A stretch of DNA of 64,000 nt from Actinomycetota bacterium (GCA_035640355.1 DASQWI010000011.1:124001-188000); one strand, 5' to 3'. Positions 33,017 through 42,049 are shown, counted from the stretch's first letter. Numbers and translations are program-made. The notes: generated from the letters alone by a model not told the origin.

Positions 33017-33046
33017 CGGCGGCGCCGGCCTAGGCCGGCGCCGCCG
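33017..33046. terminator. Perfect 14-bp palindromic hairpin between convergent genes
   Basis: CGGCGGCGCCGGCC, TA, GGCCGGCGCCGCCG form a perfect inverted repeat between the GH10 gene and the minus-strand repair gene. A second hairpin TCGCGACA/TGTCGCGA follows at 33056-33075. No T-run; a bidirectional terminator is likely. Confidence 0.55.
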
Positions 33047-33086
33047 ACAACCTCATCGCGACACCCTTGTCGCGACGGCCCTGTCG

Positions 33087-33252
33087 TCAACCATGAGTTC
33101 GCTCTTCCCGCCGAGAGGGAATGACATCGGCCGACCACAGGTATTGCATCGCGTAGGCGCGCCACGGGCGCCATCGCGTGCTGTGCTCGTTCAGTTCGTC
33201 GGCGCCGACCGGCAAACCCAACGTAGCTGCGCCGCCCAATGCTCCGCATCAC
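33087..33252 (-). pseudogene. Out-of-frame C-terminal end of the Ada-AlkA gene
   Basis: In the next reading frame the minus strand reads ATLGLPVGADELNEHSTRW then RPWRAYAMQYLWSADVIPS to a TGA at 33087. 'RWRPWRAYAMQYLW' is the conserved final helix of AlkA glycosylases. It joins the main frame if one base is gained or two are lost near 33250. It is either a true mutation or a sequence error. Confidence 0.7.
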
Positions 33253-34552
33253 CTGGAAGGAACGCATCGGGGTCGTTGAGCGCACGCATCGCGATGTACG
33301 ACGCCGTCCACGGTCCGATCCCCGGCATGGCCAAGAGCCGGCCGCGGACATCGTTCCTGTCTGCGCCGGCGTCGAGCACAAGGTCCCCTGCGGCAAGCGC
33401 CTGCGCAAGTCGAATGACGGCTCGACGTCGGGATTCCGGCATCCCGATCGGCGATAGGTCTGCCTCGGCGATCGTCTCGGCACTCGGGAACAGGTGGGTT
33501 AGGCCGTGGACGGCGGTGTCCACTGGAGGACCGATCAGCTCCACGAGGCGCTGCGCAGCGGTTCTCGCGGCCTTGACGGACACTTGTTGTCCCAGCACGG
33601 CGCGTACGGCCAGCTCGTGCGCGTCGAGCGTGCCGACTACCCGAAGGCCGGGCAACTGGGCGAGCGCTGGGCGAAGACACGGGTCTCCGCCCAGCACATC
33701 GTGGATCGCGGCCGGATCGCAGTTCAGGTCGAGGAATGAGCGACATCGTTGTACGAGCGTGCCGAGATCTCGGACATCCCGAACCTGCGTTCGGCATGTG
33801 AAGTGGTCATCGCCCGGGAGCAGCTCCACCAGGCCGTACTCGTGCGGCAGCCGCACCGTTCGGCGGTAGATGCCGTCCGACACGACCTCAACGCCAGGCA
33901 CGCACCGGGCACCGAGAAAGCGCAACGTGCCCTCGATCGCGTACGGCGATCGGAAGGGCATGCGCACCGAAACGCCGCCGTTCATCGGAGGCTGCTTCGA
34001 ACGCGAGCGCAGTTGGCTCGGCGTCGCGCCGAATACCTGGCGGGTGACGTCGTTGAACTGCCGAACGCTCGCGAAGCCGGAGGCGAACGCCACGTCGGCC
34101 ATCGGCATCTGCGTGGCGTCCAAGAGCATCCGGGCAGTCTGAGCACGGTGCGCTCTCGCGACGGCCAGCGGTCCGACTCCGACCTCTTCCACCAGCTGAC
34201 GGTGGATGTGCCGGCTCGTGTATCCAAGCCGGCGGCTGAGACCTTCGACTCCTTCGCGGTCGACGACGCCGTCCGCGATCAAGCGCATGGCGCGTCCCAC
34301 GACGTCGGCGCGCGCGTCCCACTCCGGTGATCCGGGGGCGATTTCGGGTCGGCATCGCCGGCATGCCCGGAAGCCCGCCGCCTGCGCGCCGGCAGCGGTC
34401 GGGAAGAACGACACGTTCGATCGCTTGGGCATGGTCGCGGGGCAGCTCGGTCGGCAGTAGATCCCCGTTGACCTCACCCCGATGTACACGACACCGTCGA
34501 ACCGCTCGTCGCGGCTCTCGGCGGCGCGATACCAGCTCTCGAAGTCCTGCAC
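33191..34552 (-). CDS. alkA: Ada-AlkA fusion: methylphosphotriester-sensing regulator and 3-methyladenine glycosylase, frameshifted
   Basis: The protein has 453 residues in this frame. N-terminal Ada zinc domain: 'STGIYCRPSCPATMPKRS' (Cys33, Cys37) and 'ACRRCRPE'. Next an AraC-type helix-turn-helix ('LSRRLGYTSRHIHRQLVEEV'), then the AlkA N-domain and HhH-GPD glycosylase ('MPGIGPWTASYIAMRAL', catalytic Asp in 'DPDAF'). It removes alkylated bases and should sense methylated DNA. The frame ends early in 'CRSAPTN'; the normal C-terminus lies in another frame. GTG at 34552 starts VQDFESWYRA. Divergent from an MFS gene. Confidence 0.82.
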   Translation of the reverse strand: MQDFESWYRAAESRDERFDGVVYIGVRSTGIYCRPSCPATMPKRSNVSFFPTAAGAQAAGFRACRRCRPEIAPGSPEWDARADVVGRAMRLIADGVVDREGVEGLSRRLGYTSRHIHRQLVEEVGVGPLAVARAHRAQTARMLLDATQMPMADVAFASGFASVRQFNDVTRQVFGATPSQLRSRSKQPPMNGGVSVRMPFRSPYAIEGTLRFLGARCVPGVEVVSDGIYRRTVRLPHEYGLVELLPGDDHFTCRTQVRDVRDLGTLVQRCRSFLDLNCDPAAIHDVLGGDPCLRPALAQLPGLRVVGTLDAHELAVRAVLGQQVSVKAARTAAQRLVELIGPPVDTAVHGLTHLFPSAETIAEADLSPIGMPESRRRAVIRLAQALAAGDLVLDAGADRNDVRGRLLAMPGIGPWTASYIAMRALNDPDAFLPGDAEHWAAQLRWVCRSAPTN

Positions 34553-34673
34553 GGCTCGAATCTTCCGCGTTGACGGCGACAGGCGCTGGCGGGATTCGGA
34601 CTCGATCCCGCGAACGCCGTTGACGTCCGTTTGCCGCCAGACTGTTGCGTCCGGCCGGGCTACAAGGATCACC

Positions 34674-35882
34674 ATGCCTCGCACACAACTCGGCACGCAG
34701 TACGCGAAGCTCTGGAGCGCCAGCTCGATCTCGAACCTGGGTGACGGCGTATCCCTCGCGGCAGTGCCGCTGCTCGCCGCGGCTCTCACGCGAGATCCCG
34801 TGGTGTTCGCTGGGGTTACGGTCGCGAGTCGCCTCCCATGGCTCGCGTTCTCGCTCACGGCCGGGGAAGTTGCCGACACCGTCGATCGGAAGAAGCTCGT
34901 TGCGTTCGTCGATGGCGGGCGCTTCGTCGTGTCGGCGCTCGTCGGACTGGGCGTGCTCCAAGGCTGGGTGACGATCTGGCACCTGTACGGTGCTGCCTTC
35001 CTGCTCGGTACGGGTGAGGTCTTCGCCGACATCGCGGCGCAGGTTCTGATGCCGGCGATCGTGCCGCGCTCGGAGCTCGAGCGGGCGAACGGACGCCTGT
35101 TCGGCGCGGAGATCGTGACCAACCAATTCGCGGGTCCGCCGCTCGGGAGCTGGTTGTTCGCAGCAGTGGCCGCATCGCCGTTCCTCTTCGACGCCGCAAC
35201 ATTCGCAGCTGCGGCGCTGCTCGTTTCGTGGATCCGTGTCTCACCGCAGTCGCACGTCGCTCCCAGCGGAGAGCGAGAAAGGCCGCGGATCCGCGAAGGC
35301 ATCGAGCTCCTGTGGAGGAACCGCTTGATCCGTACGCTGGCGCTGCTCGGCTCCGCGATGAACGCGTTGTGGACCGCCGGCGCTTCGATCCTGGGTCTGT
35401 ACGCCCTCGAGGTCCTGGGGATCGAGGAGGCCGCGTTCGGCCTCCTCCTAACGGCGTCCGGCGTCGGCTACGCAGCCGGCAGCTTCACCGCGGCGCGAGC
35501 GATCGAGCGGCTCTCGCGGTCGCGTTCGCTGATCGCCGCCGCCGCCTCGGAGATCCTTCTGTTCGTGCTCTTCGCGGCCTGGCCTCAGCCGGTCGTGGCA
35601 GGAGTGGGTCTGGCCGTCTTCGGTTACTTCTCGGCGCTCTGGGATGTAACGGCCGTGTCGCTACGACAGTCCGTCGTGCCGGACGAGCTGTTGGGTCGTG
35701 TCAACGGCGCCTACCGATTCATCCAGTGGGGCTCGATGCCCATCGGCGCGTTACTCGGTGGAACGATCGCAGGTGCTTTTGGCTTGCGATGGCCCTGGAT
35801 CGTCGCCGCCGGCGTGCTGACATTGGCGCTGCTCGTCGCCATACGGCCGCTTGCGTCGGCCGGAGTGCCGGCGTCGACCTGA
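34674..35882 (+). CDS. MFS transporter (enterobactin-exporter/MDR-like)
   Basis: This 402-residue protein has about 11-12 membrane segments. It opens 'LWSASSISNLGDGVSLAAVP', the motif of the MFS_3 (EntS/MdfA-like) exporters, with 'VADTVDRKKLVAFVD' as the cytoplasmic loop 2-3 motif A variant. It probably exports a small molecule; the substrate is unknown. ATG 34674 follows AAGGA. It is divergent from the alkylation-repair gene. The following cyclase frame begins before its stop. Confidence 0.8.
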   Translation: MPRTQLGTQYAKLWSASSISNLGDGVSLAAVPLLAAALTRDPVVFAGVTVASRLPWLAFSLTAGEVADTVDRKKLVAFVDGGRFVVSALVGLGVLQGWVTIWHLYGAAFLLGTGEVFADIAAQVLMPAIVPRSELERANGRLFGAEIVTNQFAGPPLGSWLFAAVAASPFLFDAATFAAAALLVSWIRVSPQSHVAPSGERERPRIREGIELLWRNRLIRTLALLGSAMNALWTAGASILGLYALEVLGIEEAAFGLLLTASGVGYAAGSFTAARAIERLSRSRSLIAAAASEILLFVLFAAWPQPVVAGVGLAVFGYFSALWDVTAVSLRQSVVPDELLGRVNGAYRFIQWGSMPIGALLGGTIAGAFGLRWPWIVAAGVLTLALLVAIRPLASAGVPAST

Positions 35883-35958
35883 CGAGGACCTGGTCGATCC
35901 CACGAGCGCGGGCCCCCTGCGTTTGTCGTTCCAAGCGGCAAACCTTGAAGATGCGCCC

Positions 35959-37257
35959 GTGGACGCACCGGAGACCGCGACCTCGTTCGGGCGCGCCCAG
36001 CCGAGGGTCGGCTGGCTCGCCAACGCCGCCACGCTTCTCGCCAGGATCGGCGCCGATCCCGCAGACGACGAGGATCTGCGCCACAAGAAGGCGCTCCTCG
36101 TCCTGATTTCGATCCTGATCGCACCGGTGTCCGTCGTGTGGGGCATCCTGTACCTCACCCTCGGTTCGGCGGTGGGCATCGCTCCGCTCGTCTACTTCGC
36201 CATTTCGGTCGTGTCCCTGGTCGTATTCGCGCGAACCAAGAGCTTCCGGTTCCTCCTCGTCGTTCAGCTCCTTGACATCCTCGTTGCGCCGACGGCCGGT
36301 GGGCAGATGCTCATCGGCGGATTCCTCCCCTCTGGAGGAGTCGGGCTGTGGGGGATCTTGGCCCCGCTGGGAGCCCTCGTCTTCCTCGAGGTCCGTCAGG
36401 CGATCCGCTGGTTCGGCGCATTCCTTCTCGTCTTCGTTCTCACGGGGATCCTTGGCGAGGTCCTCTTCGCCGACGCGGATCTACCGGTGTGGTTCACGAG
36501 CACGATGCTGGCTCTCAACGTCATCGGAGCCGGCTCGGTCGCCTTCACGCTCCTCGCGTCGTTCGCCAACCAACGCAACAGGGCGCTAGTCGCGCTCACG
36601 GCCGAGCAGGCGAAGTCGGAAGCGCTCCTCACGAACGTACTGCCGAGCTCGGTCGCCGAGCGGCTGAAGGTCGCCACACAGACGATCGCGGACCACTTCG
36701 ATGCGGCCTCGATCCTGTTCGCCGACGTCGTCGACTTCACGCCGCTCGCGCGGCGCCTTCCGCCGGCCGACGTCGTCGGCATCCTCGACCGCCTGTTCTC
36801 GCACTTCGACACGCTCGTCGAGCGTCACGGACTCGAGAAGATCAAGACGATCGGCGATTGCTACATGGCCGTAGCGGGCGTGCCCGAGCCGTGCGCCGAC
36901 CACGCGCGCAGGACCGCACTCCTGGCGCTCGACATGCGGAACATGATCGCGACGTCGGCCATCGCCGGACAGGCGAGGCTCGAGCTGAGGATCGGCATCA
37001 ACTCTGGTCCGGTCGTCGCCGGGGTGATCGGGACGAAGCGGTTCCTCTACGACCTCTGGGGCGACACCGTGAACACGGCGAGCCGGATGGAGGAGCACGG
37101 CACGCCCGGCGAGATACAGATCACGAGCGCGACGTACGAGCTGCTCAAGGATGAGTTCATCTGCAAGGAACGCGGAACGATCTCCGTCAAGGGACAGGGC
37201 CAGACGGAGACGTGGTACCTCGAGGGGCCACGATCTGATCGCGCTCGCACGACATAG
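35959..37257 (+). CDS. Membrane-anchored class III adenylate/guanylate cyclase
   Basis: The protein is about 432 residues, with roughly six hydrophobic segments in the first 240, then a cytoplasmic helix and a class III cyclase domain. Metal-binding Asp lies in 'ILFADVVDFT'. 'KIKTIGDCYMAVAG' gives the second Asp and an ATP-type Lys. 'YDLWGDTVNTASRMEEHG' supplies the base-recognition and transition-state residues. It should make cAMP from ATP. The start is uncertain: GTG 35959 is proposed; TTG 35923 or 35851 are in frame. Confidence 0.87.
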   Translation: MDAPETATSFGRAQPRVGWLANAATLLARIGADPADDEDLRHKKALLVLISILIAPVSVVWGILYLTLGSAVGIAPLVYFAISVVSLVVFARTKSFRFLLVVQLLDILVAPTAGGQMLIGGFLPSGGVGLWGILAPLGALVFLEVRQAIRWFGAFLLVFVLTGILGEVLFADADLPVWFTSTMLALNVIGAGSVAFTLLASFANQRNRALVALTAEQAKSEALLTNVLPSSVAERLKVATQTIADHFDAASILFADVVDFTPLARRLPPADVVGILDRLFSHFDTLVERHGLEKIKTIGDCYMAVAGVPEPCADHARRTALLALDMRNMIATSAIAGQARLELRIGINSGPVVAGVIGTKRFLYDLWGDTVNTASRMEEHGTPGEIQITSATYELLKDEFICKERGTISVKGQGQTETWYLEGPRSDRARTT

Positions 37258-37266
37258 AGGGCTGCG

Positions 37267-38226
37267 ATGGGCGGCAACGAGATCCGCGATGGAGTAACGC
37301 TCACCAACCTTGACGAACCGCTATTCGAGGGCGCGAACGCGACGAAGCGCGATCTGGTGGACTACGTCGACGCGGTTTCCGATCGACTGATCGCGGTTCT
37401 GTTCGATCGACCGCTCTCCGTGATCCGAGTTGTCCGCGGCGGGCCACCGTTCATGCAGAAGAACGTTCCCAAGTACAAACCTGAGTGGGTGCGCACCGTG
37501 TCGCTGTGGGCGGAAACCTCCAAACGCGACGTCTCCTACGCGCTGTGCAACGATCGTCGCACGCTTCTGTGGTTCGCGAATCAACGCGCGGTCGAGTACC
37601 ACCCGACACTGGTTCGCGCCGACGGCTGGGACCACGTCACGCACATCGTCTTGGATCTCGACCCACCCGATGCCGGCTCGTTCCCGGCGGCGGTCCGGGC
37701 GGCGCACCTCGTCCGTCAGGCGTTGTCGGATGCCGGCCTGACGGGTGCGCTCAAGACAAGCGGCGCGAAGGGGTTGCACGTGTTCGTACCGATCGACACG
37801 GATGCCACGATCGAAGACGCAGCCGCGGCGACCCGTGCCCTCGCTGCACGCGCTGAGCGGCTCGACCCCTCACTGGCGACGACTGCGTTCGTCCGGGAAG
37901 ACCGCGAGGGCAAGGTGTTCATCGATTCGACCCGAGCCGGCGGAGCCACGGTCGTGTCGGCGTACAGCCCGCGAGTCCGGCCGGGCGCGCCGGTTTCGTT
38001 CCCGGTGGGCTGGGATCAGCTCGATCGGGTCACACCCGCGGAATTCACCGTTCATAGCGTCGTCCCGTTGATCGGTGAGCGTGATCCATGGGCCGAGCAG
38101 ATGCAGAAACCGCAGCGACTGGACCCCGATCTGGTCGCGGAGGGACGTGAGATCCCCATCGCGCGCGTGCAGGCGATGCACGAGGGCAGGCGACGAGCCC
38201 GCCGCTCCTCGAAATCGTCCACGTAA
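37267..38226 (+). CDS. Stand-alone LigD-type primase-polymerase domain
   Basis: This 319-residue protein is like the polymerase domain of LigD used in bacterial end joining. Catalytic Asp pair in 'HIVLDLDPPD'; 'LKTSGAKGLHVFVP' and 'TAFVREDREGKVFIDSTRAG' are family signatures. It adds nucleotides, often ribonucleotides, at broken ends. No ligase or phosphoesterase domain is attached and no Ku gene is in view. It starts nine bases after the cyclase, so they may share a transcript. Confidence 0.9.
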   Translation: MGGNEIRDGVTLTNLDEPLFEGANATKRDLVDYVDAVSDRLIAVLFDRPLSVIRVVRGGPPFMQKNVPKYKPEWVRTVSLWAETSKRDVSYALCNDRRTLLWFANQRAVEYHPTLVRADGWDHVTHIVLDLDPPDAGSFPAAVRAAHLVRQALSDAGLTGALKTSGAKGLHVFVPIDTDATIEDAAAATRALAARAERLDPSLATTAFVREDREGKVFIDSTRAGGATVVSAYSPRVRPGAPVSFPVGWDQLDRVTPAEFTVHSVVPLIGERDPWAEQMQKPQRLDPDLVAEGREIPIARVQAMHEGRRRARRSSKSST

Positions 38227-38241
38227 TTCCTTCTGAAAGCT

Positions 38242-38255
38242 GCTGCGATCGCAGC
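38242..38255. terminator. 14-bp palindrome after the LigD-type gene
   Basis: GCTGCGATCGCAGC is perfectly self-complementary and is followed by CTTGTTG. It may be a weak terminator or a protein-binding site ahead of the next small gene. Confidence 0.3.
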
Positions 38256-38294
38256 CTTGTTGAGCACCACCACCTCGATTACGGTGCCGCCAGG

Positions 38295-38582
38295 ATGATG
38301 TATCGCGTCGAGGTGGTCCTCAGCGCGAACGTGGACGACGACACACTGCATGAGATTCTGATACGAGCGAACACCTACGCGATCGTCGAGCACGTCGAGG
38401 CGACGCGCACCGATCGCCGGGACTGCCTCGTCGTGGCACGCGTCGATGCTCCGGGTCCGGTCGCGGCACTCGGCTCAGTGCTAACCGTGCTCGCCCAGAC
38501 CTCGGAACATCTGGGGTTGGGGGAGGAAGGCTCGCTTCGTCGGGTCGCCGTCGAGCGCGAGGAGCCGTCCGGCTCGCCGTGA
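38295..38582 (+). CDS. Small hypothetical protein
   Basis: This 95-residue protein with a mixed alpha/beta pattern opens MMYRVEVVLSANVDDDTLHE. No family recognised. The 'DCLVVARVDAPGPVAALGSV' segment might form a small ferredoxin-like fold. Its reading frame has normal high-GC codon use, supporting a gene, but there is no strong ribosome binding site. Confidence 0.45.
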   Translation: MMYRVEVVLSANVDDDTLHEILIRANTYAIVEHVEATRTDRRDCLVVARVDAPGPVAALGSVLTVLAQTSEHLGLGEEGSLRRVAVEREEPSGSP

Positions 38583-38766
38583 CCATCGGGGCATACCCTG
38601 CGGGCCGACGAGGGCACGCGCGCTAGGCCCCGTCCTGGTGCGCCACCCTAGCTGGGGGCGTCGATATCATTACCGACTCAGGCGGTTTGCAGATCCACGC
38701 GTCGCACGGCTGACAAGCAGTCGCTCCGGCGACCACGGTTGTCGGTACCAGCCAGCTGGCGAGGGA

Positions 38767-40110
38767 ATGATGGACTCGATCGACAGATCTTCTTCGGAGG
38801 AACGGCCGTCGGCGCTGCTCAGCCTTCGTCGGCTGCGGCTGCGGTTTCGCGAGCCGTCCCTCGAGGCGGCGTTCCGCGCCGATCAGTACCGGCACAATCT
38901 CGGCAACATCCGGTTCGCGTTCGTGGCGGGTATCGGGCTCTGGGTATCGTGGGGGTTCCTTCTGCGCCCCCACATGCTCGCCCTCTCCGACCAGAGGCTC
39001 GATGCAGCGATCCGGTTCGGCGTGTTCATCCCCATGTTGATCATCGCTTTCGGGCTCACGTTCACGCGGTTCTTCGAGCGCGAATGGGAGTGGGTATCGG
39101 TCGTCATCGCCATAGCGACCCTCCTGACGTGGGTCTTCTACATCTCGCAGGTGCTGACGTTGCCTGCGGAGTATGGCTATGTGGGTGTCATCCTGATCAC
39201 CGCGTTCACCTACACGCTGCTGCGGCTGCGGTTCATCTTCGTCGTCCTGATCACGGTGGTCGGTATCGCGACATACCTGCCGTACGCGTTCACGGCTCGG
39301 TACGTCGTCGACGTGAGCCGAGTGCTGGCGACGCTCTACCTGGTCTCGTTTGGCGCCCTCGGTGGTCTGGCCGCGTATCGGATGGAACGTTTCACGCGCC
39401 AGCTATTCCTGCGGGAGCGCCAGCTCGACGAGGAACGGCTACGGTCCGACCGCCTGTTGCTGAACATCCTGCCGCAGGCCATCGTCGACCAGCTCAAGAC
39501 CTCCTCGGGCGGACGCATCGCGCAGGCCTTCGATGAGGTCAGCGTGGTCTTCGCCGACGCGGTCGGCTCCACCGATCAGGCGGCGCGGTGCAGCCCCGAG
39601 GCGTTTGCCGATTCGCTCGACGCGCTCTTCCGGCGGTTCGACGAGATCGCCGACCGACACGGCCTCGAGAAGATCAAGACCATCGGAGACGCATACATGG
39701 CTGTCGCAGGTGCACCGGTTCCGGTCGCGGACCATGCTGAAGCCGCGGTTGCAATGGCCCTCGACATGCTTGCCGAAGCGAGAGACATCCGGTGGCCGTC
39801 GGGGGATCCGATCATCGTGCGGGGCGGCGTAGCCAGCGGGCCGGCCGTCGCCGGAGTGATCGGGCATAAGAAGTTCGCGTACGACCTGTGGGGAGATACC
39901 GTGAACCTCGCGAGCAGGCTGGAGGAGCATGGAGAGCCCGGTCGCGTCCTGGTCTCGGAGTCGACGGCTGTGCGACTGGCCGATCGGTACGACTTCGCGC
40001 CCACTCAGATTCTGGATGTCGAGGGCAAGGGCCCCACGCCCATCCGCGTCCTGCTGGGCCGCCGCGCGGATGCCCCAATCACAGTGCCGTCCTTGGCTCA
40101 TCCGGATTGA
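38767..40110 (+). CDS. Membrane-anchored class III adenylate/guanylate cyclase
   Basis: The protein has 447 residues, about six membrane segments up to residue 215, then a class III cyclase domain. Metal Asp in 'VVFADAVGST', second Asp and ATP-type Lys in 'KIKTIGDAYMAVAG', and 'YDLWGDTVNLASRLEEHG'. It is a paralogue of the enzyme at 35959, sharing 'HGLEKIKTIGD'. GAGGGA precedes the double ATG (38767/38770). Five bases after its stop begins an OpuAC-like lipoprotein gene, suggesting a shared message and perhaps shared signalling. Confidence 0.88.
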   Translation: MMDSIDRSSSEERPSALLSLRRLRLRFREPSLEAAFRADQYRHNLGNIRFAFVAGIGLWVSWGFLLRPHMLALSDQRLDAAIRFGVFIPMLIIAFGLTFTRFFEREWEWVSVVIAIATLLTWVFYISQVLTLPAEYGYVGVILITAFTYTLLRLRFIFVVLITVVGIATYLPYAFTARYVVDVSRVLATLYLVSFGALGGLAAYRMERFTRQLFLRERQLDEERLRSDRLLLNILPQAIVDQLKTSSGGRIAQAFDEVSVVFADAVGSTDQAARCSPEAFADSLDALFRRFDEIADRHGLEKIKTIGDAYMAVAGAPVPVADHAEAAVAMALDMLAEARDIRWPSGDPIIVRGGVASGPAVAGVIGHKKFAYDLWGDTVNLASRLEEHGEPGRVLVSESTAVRLADRYDFAPTQILDVEGKGPTPIRVLLGRRADAPITVPSLAHPD

Positions 40111-40115
40111 CGCAC

Positions 40116-41027
40116 ATGAGAAGGGCAGTCCGGGTGGCGGCCGTCATGCCGATGTGCGTCGCGCTGGTCAGCTGCAGCGCGTTTAGTTCGGTACGGGAGG
40201 TGCCAGTCGGAGAGAGCGGCTCGATCGTTGTCGGCGTCTCCGGCGCCTTCCCGGAGAACCAGATCGTGGCGGAATTGTATGCACAGGTCCTGGAACGCGC
40301 CGGCTACACCGTCGAGCGGCAGCTCGATCTGCGGTCCCGAGAGGTATCGCAGAACGCTTTGGAGTCGGGCCGGATCGATCTGAAACCGGAGTATCTCTCG
40401 TCCCTCCTCCTTTCCATGGACCGGAACGCGCGGGCCTCGGACGATCCGGCCTACGTCGCCGGCCAGCTGAGGGCCCTACTCCGACCCAGGGGGATCGCCA
40501 TCCTCAAGCCATCGCCCGCGGAGGACACCAACCAGTTCGTGGCGAACGCGAAGACGGCGCAGCGTTTCGACTTGACCACGATGAGCTCCCTGACACCCGT
40601 GGCGGGGGAATTGACCCTCGGGGCGCCACCCGAATGCGTTCAGCGAGCGTTCTGCCTGCCCGGGCTCTACCGAACCTACGGCATCATCTTCAACGATTTC
40701 CTTCCGCTGGACGTCGGAGGCCCGCAGACCGTCGCTGCGCTTCTGAACGACGAGGTGCAGATCGGCCTGCTGTTCTCCACGGATCCACGCATCCGTGAGC
40801 ACGGGTTCGTTCCACTCGCCGACGACAGGTCCCTCCAGAATGCGGAGAACATCACGCCCGTTATCCGGTCGGAGGAGCTCAACGACGAGGTCCGCGAGGT
40901 GCTCAACTCCGTCAGCGCCGAGCTCTCGAGCTACACGGTGACAGAACTCGTGCGGCAGGTCGTTATCGACGGTGAGGACGTGTCGACCGTGGCCCGACGA
41001 TTCCTCACCTCGAACGATCTGTCGTAA
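40116..41027 (+). CDS. OpuAC/ProX-like substrate-binding lipoprotein without transporter
   Basis: This 303-residue lipoprotein has lipobox 'ALVSC' near residue 19. The mature domain 'IVVGVSGAFPENQIVAELYA' and 'LKPEYLSSLLLSMDRNA' follows the glycine-betaine-binding OpuAC fold. Normally it would feed an ATPase and permease, but neither is nearby. It follows the membrane cyclase by five bases, so it may be a sensor component rather than an importer part. That role is inference. Confidence 0.8.
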   Translation: MRRAVRVAAVMPMCVALVSCSAFSSVREVPVGESGSIVVGVSGAFPENQIVAELYAQVLERAGYTVERQLDLRSREVSQNALESGRIDLKPEYLSSLLLSMDRNARASDDPAYVAGQLRALLRPRGIAILKPSPAEDTNQFVANAKTAQRFDLTTMSSLTPVAGELTLGAPPECVQRAFCLPGLYRTYGIIFNDFLPLDVGGPQTVAALLNDEVQIGLLFSTDPRIREHGFVPLADDRSLQNAENITPVIRSEELNDEVREVLNSVSAELSSYTVTELVRQVVIDGEDVSTVARRFLTSNDLS

Positions 41028-41150
41028 AGCGACTTGAGCTCGCGCCGACGGCCGTCTTCCGTTCGCGCTCAAGACACCGGTCCTTCGGTCACGACTGCTC
41101 CGGTCACGAGGCGAACTATGGTGAGCTCGTCGTCGTGCTAGGGAGTCGAT

Positions 41151-41612
41151 ATGGCCGGAGGCAGAGTTCGCCTACCACCACGGTGGTTCGTCGTCAGCGC
41201 CTGGTACGTGCACCGTCTTATCGTCCGGGTGAGCGGTCGGCGAAGAGGACTGTGGCCACCTCGCTCGACTAAGTGGGGAGCCCTGAGGCTCACCACACGA
41301 GGTCGACGCACCGGCGAGCCGCGAAACGTGATCCTCGGCTACTTCGAGGATGGGCCCAACCTGGTCGCGATGGCCATGAACGGTTGGGGTGCAGCCGAAC
41401 CTGCTTGGTGGCTGAATCTCCAGACCCACCCCGACGCGACCGTCGAGTTGGCCGGTGGTATCCGCCGCCAGGTGCTCGGGAGGGCCGCGGCAGGCGAGGA
41501 ACGTGAACGGCTTTGGCAGCGTTTTCGCGAGCTAGACCCGAACCTCGACGCCTACGCTGCGCGACGCCCGCGACAGACTGCCGTGGTCGTCTTCGAGCCA
41601 CGCGGCGACTGA
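41151..41612 (+). CDS. F420-dependent nitroreductase/quinone reductase (DDN family)
   Basis: This 153-residue split-barrel protein has the family pattern 'LRLTTRGRRTGEPRNVILGY' and 'AEPAWWLNLQTHPDATVEL'. Relatives use deazaflavin F420H2 to reduce quinones or nitro compounds. The N-terminal amphipathic helix could associate with membranes. TAGGGAG lies upstream of the ATG. It supports an F420-using actinobacterial host. Confidence 0.82.
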   Translation: MAGGRVRLPPRWFVVSAWYVHRLIVRVSGRRRGLWPPRSTKWGALRLTTRGRRTGEPRNVILGYFEDGPNLVAMAMNGWGAAEPAWWLNLQTHPDATVELAGGIRRQVLGRAAAGEERERLWQRFRELDPNLDAYAARRPRQTAVVVFEPRGD

Positions 41613-41689
41613 ATAAGTCAGTGCTCGTCCATCGAGGGATTGCGCTTCAAATAGCTTGACCTCGATCGTGACGGTTTGGGCCATCGCGA

Positions 41690-42049
41690 TCAGTCCCTCT
41701 TACTCGGCTCGTCGGGACGATCCGGTGGCGTCGACGATCCTTTCTGCCTTAGACGCTCCCGGATCGCCAGCTGCGCCTCGTTCACGGTGGCCGAGACAGC
41801 GTCGCCAATCGCGCCGACGGCGTCGCGAAGGTCCCGCTTCGCCTGCTCGTCGCGGAGCGTGTCGCCGAGCGCGGTGAACGCCCGGTTCAACTGGTCGCCG
41901 AGTTCGCGCGCCGCCTCCTCGAGTTTCCGCTCCGTCTCCTGCGGCGTCTCGGTCGCACCCGCTTCCTTGTACTGGTCGGCCAGCCGCCGTCCCCACGACG
42001 AGAACCGTTCGCCAACATTGGTCCAAGCGTCCCTCGCGGAATCTGCCAT
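41690..42049 (-). CDS. Small amphipathic helical protein
   Basis: This 119-residue protein is almost entirely helical and charged ('RKLEEAARELGDQLNRAFTA'), like apolipoprotein- or phasin-type proteins. No signal peptide or catalytic motif. GGGAGGTGGG precedes the ATG at 42049. It is alone on the minus strand between an F420 enzyme and a hybrid kinase. Function unknown. Confidence 0.6.
   Translation of the reverse strand: MADSARDAWTNVGERFSSWGRRLADQYKEAGATETPQETERKLEEAARELGDQLNRAFTALGDTLRDEQAKRDLRDAVGAIGDAVSATVNEAQLAIRERLRQKGSSTPPDRPDEPSKRD

Noticed and set aside
33191-35302. A 703-codon minus-strand frame treated as one gene
   Set aside because: Only the part from 34552 down resembles Ada-AlkA. 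The rest overlaps the divergent MFS gene and looks like random high-GC translation.
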